Source of the DNA: an uncultured Eubacteriales bacterium
GTDB lineage: Bacteria > Bacillota > Clostridia > Christensenellales > CAG-138
Length of the DNA stretch: 10,011 nucleotides
Direction of reading: 5' to 3'
NCBI GenBank assembly: GCA_900547135.1
Contig: URFJ01000074.1
Coordinates: 1-10,011, forward strand
Both the position numbers and the translations under genes were made by a program. Each line of letters starts with the position of its first letter. Position 1 is the stretch's first letter. This document shows positions 6,616 to 10,011 of the stretch, one piece after another. Below the pieces are notes generated by a model, which made no database searches, was not told the DNA's origin, and was given only the letters and a program-made list of their open reading frames with translations.

Positions 6616-6668
6616 ATTGATTCGCCATGGGATAGTTTTATTCTCAATGAATTTGTGGTAGAATCAAT
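6616..6668. repeat. Inverted repeat around the yicC promoter
   Basis: ATTGATTC (6616-6623) and GAATCAAT (6661-6668) are perfect 8-base complements 37 bases apart. The right arm overlaps the end of the yicC -10 hexamer. It could be a pair of operator half-sites or a chance match in AT-rich DNA. Confidence 0.3.
6656..6664 (+). promoter_or_regulatory. Extended -10 promoter of the yicC-coaBC operon
   Basis: TGGTAGAAT supplies a TGn extension and a five-of-six -10 hexamer (6659-6664). The -35 position, 17 bases upstream (6636-6641), reads TTTTAT, a weak match. Transcription would start near 6671, about 29 bases before the yicC ATG, with GGAGG at 6687-6691 in between. Confidence 0.5.
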
Positions 6669-6699
6669 AGGTTAAGTATGAAGAGTGGAGGTAGGATGA

Positions 6700-7578
6700 A
6701 TGTTATACAGCATGACTGGATTTGGTCGTGCAACTGTCGAGAAGGATGGCCGCAAGTTAACCGTTGAATTAAAAAGCGTTAATCACAGATATCTTGATTT
6801 ATCGTTCAGAATGACCAAGCACATAGCGTTTGTTGAAGACGCAATGCGCGAATATATCGGTACGCAGATATCCAGGGGACATTTGGAAGTCACTGTTTCG
6901 TATAGAAACTACAGAAACGACGCGCGTATTGTAACGGTAGATACAGCGCTTTTGGCTGCTTATTTGCGTTCCGCAAGGGCGGTCTGTTCGGATTTGGATA
7001 TCGCAGACGACCTTACGTTGTCCAGCGCGCTAAGGCTGCCAGACGTTACTACAATTACCGAAGAGGATGAGGATAGGGAAGTCGTCACCAGGCTTTCTCT
7101 TATAGCCATTGAAAATGCAATCTGTGAACTTAAGGCAATGCGAAAAGCAGAGGGAGCCAGGCTAAGCGATTCGCTTGAACGCTGTATTAAAAATGTAGAG
7201 CAAATAGGAAAAAAAATTGAGCACAGAGCCCCTGTTGTAGTTGAAGAATACCGCGAGAAGCTTCAAGATAGGATAGCCATACTTTTAGGAGATGTTATGC
7301 TGGATGAATCCAGGCTGGCGGTCGAGGTGGCAATATTTGCCGACAAAGCAAGCATACATGAGGAGATCGAACGAATAAAATGCCACATAAAGGAATTTAA
7401 CAGCATGCTTCTAAGTTGCGTACCCGTTGGAAGAAGGCTCGACTTCCTGGTACAGGAGCTAAACAGGGAATTTAATACGATAGGATCAAAGGCAAATGAT
7501 TCTGAAATAGCGGAAAACGTAATAATGGCCAAAGCGGAGATAGAAAAGCTGCGAGAACAGATTCAAAACATAGAGTAA
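6700..7578 (+). CDS. yicC: YicC/YloC-family endoribonuclease
   Basis: This 292-residue protein matches the YicC/YloC family from end to end (usual length 285-295). The N-terminal MLYSMTGFGRA and SVNHRYLDL (26-34) are the characteristic opening. The C-terminal part has KASIHEEIERIKCH (216-229) and the highly conserved GRRLDFLVQELNREFNTIGS (244-263), and it ends in REQIQNIE. The charged helices at about 150-235 are probably coiled. E. coli YicC has been reported as an endoribonuclease that affects small-RNA and transcript turnover, and Bacillus YloC is the Firmicute counterpart. The same activity here is inferred by family. GGAGG 8 bases before the ATG fixes the start. It heads the operon, and remA begins 18 bases after its stop. 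Confidence 0.93.
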   Translation: MLYSMTGFGRATVEKDGRKLTVELKSVNHRYLDLSFRMTKHIAFVEDAMREYIGTQISRGHLEVTVSYRNYRNDARIVTVDTALLAAYLRSARAVCSDLDIADDLTLSSALRLPDVTTITEEDEDREVVTRLSLIAIENAICELKAMRKAEGARLSDSLERCIKNVEQIGKKIEHRAPVVVEEYREKLQDRIAILLGDVMLDESRLAVEVAIFADKASIHEEIERIKCHIKEFNSMLLSCVPVGRRLDFLVQELNREFNTIGSKANDSEIAENVIMAKAEIEKLREQIQNIE

Positions 7579-7583
7579 CGTTT

Positions 7584-7588
7584 GGAGG
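7584..7588 (+). promoter_or_regulatory. Ribosome binding site that decides the remA start
   Basis: GGAGG lies 8 bases before the ATG at 7597. A longer frame starting with TTG at 7582 would begin before this site and has no ribosome binding site of its own. Confidence 0.8.
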
Positions 7589-7596
7589 ACATAAAG

Positions 7597-7866
7597 ATGA
7601 AATCAATGCTGCTGAACGTAGGATTTGGCAATATGGTCGCCGTTGGCAGGCTGATAGCTATAGCTTCGCCGGACAGTTCTCCGATTAAACGCATAATACA
7701 GGATGCGAGGGAGCGAAACGCAGTGATTGACGCGACGCATGGCAGGCGCACCAGGGCTGTAGTTGTTATGGATAGCGGACATATAGTGCTATGCGCACTG
7801 CAAACCGAAACGCTTGCAAACAGGCTTAACGCCAATAGCATTGAAGAACTAAACACGCAGGCGTAA
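7597..7866 (+). CDS. remA: Extracellular matrix regulator RemA (DUF370 family)
   Basis: From the ATG at 7597 this is an 89-residue protein closely matching Bacillus subtilis RemA over its whole length. Shared stretches include VGFGNMVAVGR (8-18), SPDSSPIKRIIQDARER (24-40), IDATHGRRTRAVVVMDSGHI (44-63) and the final ALQTETLANRL. With this start, the arginines at 18, 50 and 51 fall at the same numbers as in the Bacillus protein, where basic residues of this kind are implicated in DNA binding. In Bacillus, RemA forms ring-like oligomers, activates biofilm matrix operons and influences osmoprotection genes. Its regulon in this organism is unknown. The position between yicC and gmk is widely conserved in Firmicutes. 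gmk starts 32 bases downstream. Confidence 0.93.
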   Translation: MKSMLLNVGFGNMVAVGRLIAIASPDSSPIKRIIQDARERNAVIDATHGRRTRAVVVMDSGHIVLCALQTETLANRLNANSIEELNTQA

Positions 7867-7898
7867 GGCTAAGAGGCAATAATACTGGAGGTTATATA

Positions 7899-8546
7899 AT
7901 GCAAAAGAGCAGAAACGGTCTTCTTCTTGTCATTTCTGGTCCTTCCGGCGTTGGCAAGGGAACCATATGCGAAGGGATTTTGGACAGAAGTCCGAACGCT
8001 AGATTGTCTATATCGGCAACTACGAGGCCAATGAGGCAAAATGAAATAGACGGGGTCGATTACTTTTTTAAATCATATGAGGAATTCGAAAGGATGGTAA
8101 AGAACAATGAGTTCCTTGAATATATGAATGTATTCGGTACCAACTATTATGGGACGCCAAAGGCGTATGTAGAGGACGAGCGGAAGCAGGGGCATGATAT
8201 AATACTTGAAATTGACGTGCAGGGCGCAATGAAAGTAAAGGAAGTATGCTCCGACGCGATCTGTATTTTTATTGCCCCTCCGTCTATGAGCGATATCAAA
8301 ACCCGGCTTATCGGGAGAGGGACTGAAAGCGATGCGGCGATTGAGCGAAGGTTTTCCATAGCTTTCGAAGAGATGAAGAGCATGGGAAAATACGACTATG
8401 TAGTTGTAAACGATATTATTGATAAGGCGGTAAGTACCGTTTGCAACATTATTGATGCGGAACGGTGCCGGATAGAAAGAAATGGCGAATTATTGGAAAA
8501 ATTCAGAAAGGAGCTGAAGGGCAATGATGAATTATCCACCGATTGA
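7899..8546 (+). CDS. gmk: Guanylate kinase
   Basis: This cytoplasmic enzyme phosphorylates GMP to GDP with ATP, a required step towards GTP and dGTP. The 215 residues fit the usual 200-210 plus a short tail. Visible motifs are the P-loop GPSGVGKGT (14-22), the GMP-binding SATTRPMRQNEIDGVDYFF (39-57), EYMNVFGTNYYGTP (74-87), LEIDVQGA (103-110), the lid RGTESDAAIERR (140-151) and the YDYVVVND strand (165-172). GGAGG 7 bases before the ATG supports the start. Its last 23 bases overlap the start of rpoZ, and this gmk-rpoZ pairing is common across bacteria. Confidence 0.97.
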   Translation: MQKSRNGLLLVISGPSGVGKGTICEGILDRSPNARLSISATTRPMRQNEIDGVDYFFKSYEEFERMVKNNEFLEYMNVFGTNYYGTPKAYVEDERKQGHDIILEIDVQGAMKVKEVCSDAICIFIAPPSMSDIKTRLIGRGTESDAAIERRFSIAFEEMKSMGKYDYVVVNDIIDKAVSTVCNIIDAERCRIERNGELLEKFRKELKGNDELSTD

Positions 8547-8730
8547 CGAGCTTATTGAAAAGGCAGGCAGCCTTTATGCTTTAGTTACAGCCGTTGCAAA
8601 GAGAGCGCGTGGGATGATGGAGGTTAAGGAAGAAAACGATGGTGATAAACCCGTATCGGAGGCGGTAATGGAACTTTACGAGGGAAAACTGATAATTAAA
8701 AGCGATGCCGATTCAGTACATGCGGATTAA
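8524..8730 (+). CDS. rpoZ: DNA-directed RNA polymerase omega subunit
   Basis: This 68-residue protein matches the omega subunit, which binds the beta-prime subunit and helps RNA polymerase assembly. The family pattern is visible as YPPIDELIEKAGSLYALVTA (4-23), the conserved AKRAR (25-29), KPVSEAVMEL (42-51) and YEGKLII (52-58). The length is normal for Firmicutes (60-90). It overlaps the end of gmk by 23 bases in another frame. Two adjacent ATG codons (8524 and 8527) could start it, and AGGAG at 8509-8513 is within range of both. It lies in the same transcript as gmk and coaBC. Confidence 0.92.
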   Translation: MMNYPPIDELIEKAGSLYALVTAVAKRARGMMEVKEENDGDKPVSEAVMELYEGKLIIKSDADSVHAD

Positions 8731-8742
8731 TAGGGCAATGGC

Positions 8743-9942
8743 ATGAGAAAATGTGTTGTATTGGGGATAACAGGATCCATAGCGGCATATAAAGCTGTCG
8801 AGATTACTAGCCGGCTTAAAAAGAATGGCGTGGACGTACGCATTATCCTTACAAAAGCAGGGGCGAAGTTTATAACTCCGTTAACGCTTGAAACATTGAG
8901 CGCTAATCCTGTTGTAAGCGATATGTTTTTGCGCGACACTCCATGGGAGGTAGAGCATATCTCGCTTGCAAAAAGGGCGGATGTGTTTCTAGTGGCGCCC
9001 GCTACCGCTAATTTCATAGGTAAGTATGCCTCAGGCATTGCTGACGATATGCTGACTACCACCGTTATGGCTGCCAGATGCCCTGTATTAATTGCTCCGG
9101 CGATGAATGAAAATATGTATGTTAGCGACGCTAATAAGAGCAATATGGAATTATTAAAGCGGCGCGGATGCATATTCATTGAGCCGGGCGAGGGGCTTTT
9201 GGCCTGCGGCGATGTTGGAAAGGGCAGGCTTGCGGATCCGGCGCAAATCGTTGATATTGTAATGAGGGTGTTGTATCCAAAGCGCGATCTTGCGGGATTG
9301 CGCATCCTGATTACAGCCGGACCGACGCGTGAGGCGATAGACCCTGTCAGATATATTACAAACCATTCGAGCGGTAAGATGGGTTTTAGTATTGCACAGG
9401 CGGCGGCGAGTAGAGGCGCGGACGTAACCCTGATATCAGGGCCGGTTGCTATTAAAACTCCGGATGGGGTTAGAAGGGTGGATATAATATCTTCAAGCGA
9501 GCTGTACGATGCGGTTGATTCGCATTATGATAATTGCGACATTCTCATTATGGCCGCGGCGCCGGCGGACTTTACTCCAAGCACAAAGGCTATACATAAG
9601 ATAAAAAAGCGGGATTTGGAGAGTATGAGCTTAGAGCTGCGGTCCACTAAGGATATTTTAGCGTCGATGGGGTCAAAAAAAGGGAATAGGGTTCTAGTTG
9701 GGTTTGCAGCGGAAACGGAAAACCTTTTGGAAAACGCAACATTAAAGCTTCAAAAAAAGAACCTTGATATGATAGTCGCAAATGATATAACCGCTCCAGG
9801 CGCAGGCTTTCAATCCGATACAAACTCTGTAACCCTGATTCTCAGAAACGGCACGGTTAAAGGCAGCGGCCTTCTTAGCAAGCTAGAAATTGCGGATTGG
9901 TTGCTTGACGAAGCAGTAGATTATATTGCTTCAATAAGGTAA
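8743..9942 (+). CDS. coaBC: Bifunctional phosphopantothenoylcysteine decarboxylase / phosphopantothenate-cysteine ligase
   Basis: This 399-residue fusion performs two successive steps of coenzyme A synthesis. The flavin-dependent CoaC domain (about 1-180) shows GITGSIAAYKA (8-18), catalytic His72 in EHISLAKRAD, PATANFIGKYASGIADD (86-102), PAMNENMY (119-126) with Asn122, and Cys155 in LLACGDVGKGRL. These three sit at the positions of E. coli His75, Asn125 and Cys158, minus three. The CoaB domain (about 185-399) shows AGPTREAIDPVRYITNHSSG (192-211) with Asn207, AAAPADF (271-277), KIKK (286-289), FAAET (321-325) and DMIVANDIT (342-350). The AAAPADF segment differs from the more usual AAVADY at one or two positions. 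The start lies 12 bases after rpoZ behind a weak AGGG, which suggests coupling to upstream translation. It is the last gene in view; in related genomes priA often follows. Confidence 0.96.
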   Translation: MRKCVVLGITGSIAAYKAVEITSRLKKNGVDVRIILTKAGAKFITPLTLETLSANPVVSDMFLRDTPWEVEHISLAKRADVFLVAPATANFIGKYASGIADDMLTTTVMAARCPVLIAPAMNENMYVSDANKSNMELLKRRGCIFIEPGEGLLACGDVGKGRLADPAQIVDIVMRVLYPKRDLAGLRILITAGPTREAIDPVRYITNHSSGKMGFSIAQAAASRGADVTLISGPVAIKTPDGVRRVDIISSSELYDAVDSHYDNCDILIMAAAPADFTPSTKAIHKIKKRDLESMSLELRSTKDILASMGSKKGNRVLVGFAAETENLLENATLKLQKKNLDMIVANDITAPGAGFQSDTNSVTLILRNGTVKGSGLLSKLEIADWLLDEAVDYIASIR

Positions 9943-9982
9943 TATACTATATCTTTGTTCCTTGCAAATTCTTAAATAAAAG

Positions 9983-10002
9983 ATGTTTTTTTTAAAAAAC
10001 AT
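9983..10002. repeat. AT-only palindrome after coaBC
   Basis: ATG followed by eight T residues, six A residues and CAT forms a near-perfect inverted repeat with 8 pairs and a 4-base turn. It starts 40 bases past the coaBC stop. No T run follows on the plus strand within view and the stem has almost no G or C, so it is not a standard terminator. The window ends 9 bases later. Confidence 0.35.
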
Positions 10003-10011
10003 GTTAGCATT

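Noticed and set aside
8727..9305. Open frame of 192 codons on the minus strand opposite coaBC
   Set aside because: The opposite strand encodes CoaBC with all its catalytic motifs. The antisense translation resembles no family, and its length follows from codon bias.
1..10011. CRISPR array, tRNA, rRNA, riboswitch or insertion sequence
   Set aside because: No regularly spaced repeats, no cloverleaf-like or ribosomal sequence, no recognisable aptamer core and no transposase motifs were found on either strand.

Overview
The window looks like chromosomal DNA from an endospore-forming, low-to-moderate GC Firmicute, most likely of the class Clostridia. Three things suggest this: a yunB-type sporulation gene, the gene order yicC-remA-gmk-rpoZ-coaBC that is typical of Firmicutes, and AGGAGG-type ribosome binding sites together with frequent ATA and AGG codons. 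No species can be named from the sequence alone. Most of the window is conserved housekeeping DNA. I see no prophage, insertion sequence, CRISPR array or RNA gene.

Left part (1-4416). About 420 bases of AT-rich DNA without a convincing gene lead to a strong sigma-A type promoter (TTGACC, 17 bases, TATAAT). A near-perfect palindrome, GTTGCG-TT-CGCAAC, sits on the expected transcription start. This drives a three-gene operon: a MarR-family repressor followed by two half-size ABC exporter proteins. The repressor and the first ABC gene overlap by ATGA, and only 3 bases separate the two ABC genes. The ABC proteins form an asymmetric heterodimer pair. The first lacks the catalytic glutamate (Asp) and the switch histidine (Gln). 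The second has a degenerate signature (ISKGQ) but intact Walker B and switch histidine. The layout is that of a self-repressed, inducible multidrug or peptide exporter; the substrate cannot be read from the sequence.

Middle part (4417-6534, minus strand). yunB, a membrane-anchored sporulation protein, lies convergent to the ABC operon. Upstream of it is pepT, a zinc tripeptide aminopeptidase. A good intrinsic terminator after pepT is followed at once by a possible sigma-E promoter for yunB, so the two genes appear to be transcribed separately although they are neighbours on one strand.

Right part (6535-10011). A 165-base divergent region holds back-to-back extended -10 promoters for pepT and for a plus-strand housekeeping operon: yicC (endoribonuclease family), remA (DNA-binding matrix regulator), gmk (guanylate kinase), rpoZ (RNA polymerase omega) and coaBC (coenzyme A synthesis). 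The genes are tightly packed (3, 32, -23 and 12 bases apart), which implies one transcript. The operon may continue past the right edge.

The observations most worth following are the self-contained operator design of the MarR-ABC cassette, its complementary ATPase-site degeneration, and the compact terminator/sigma-E promoter junction between pepT and yunB. I do not see evidence for a wholly new system.
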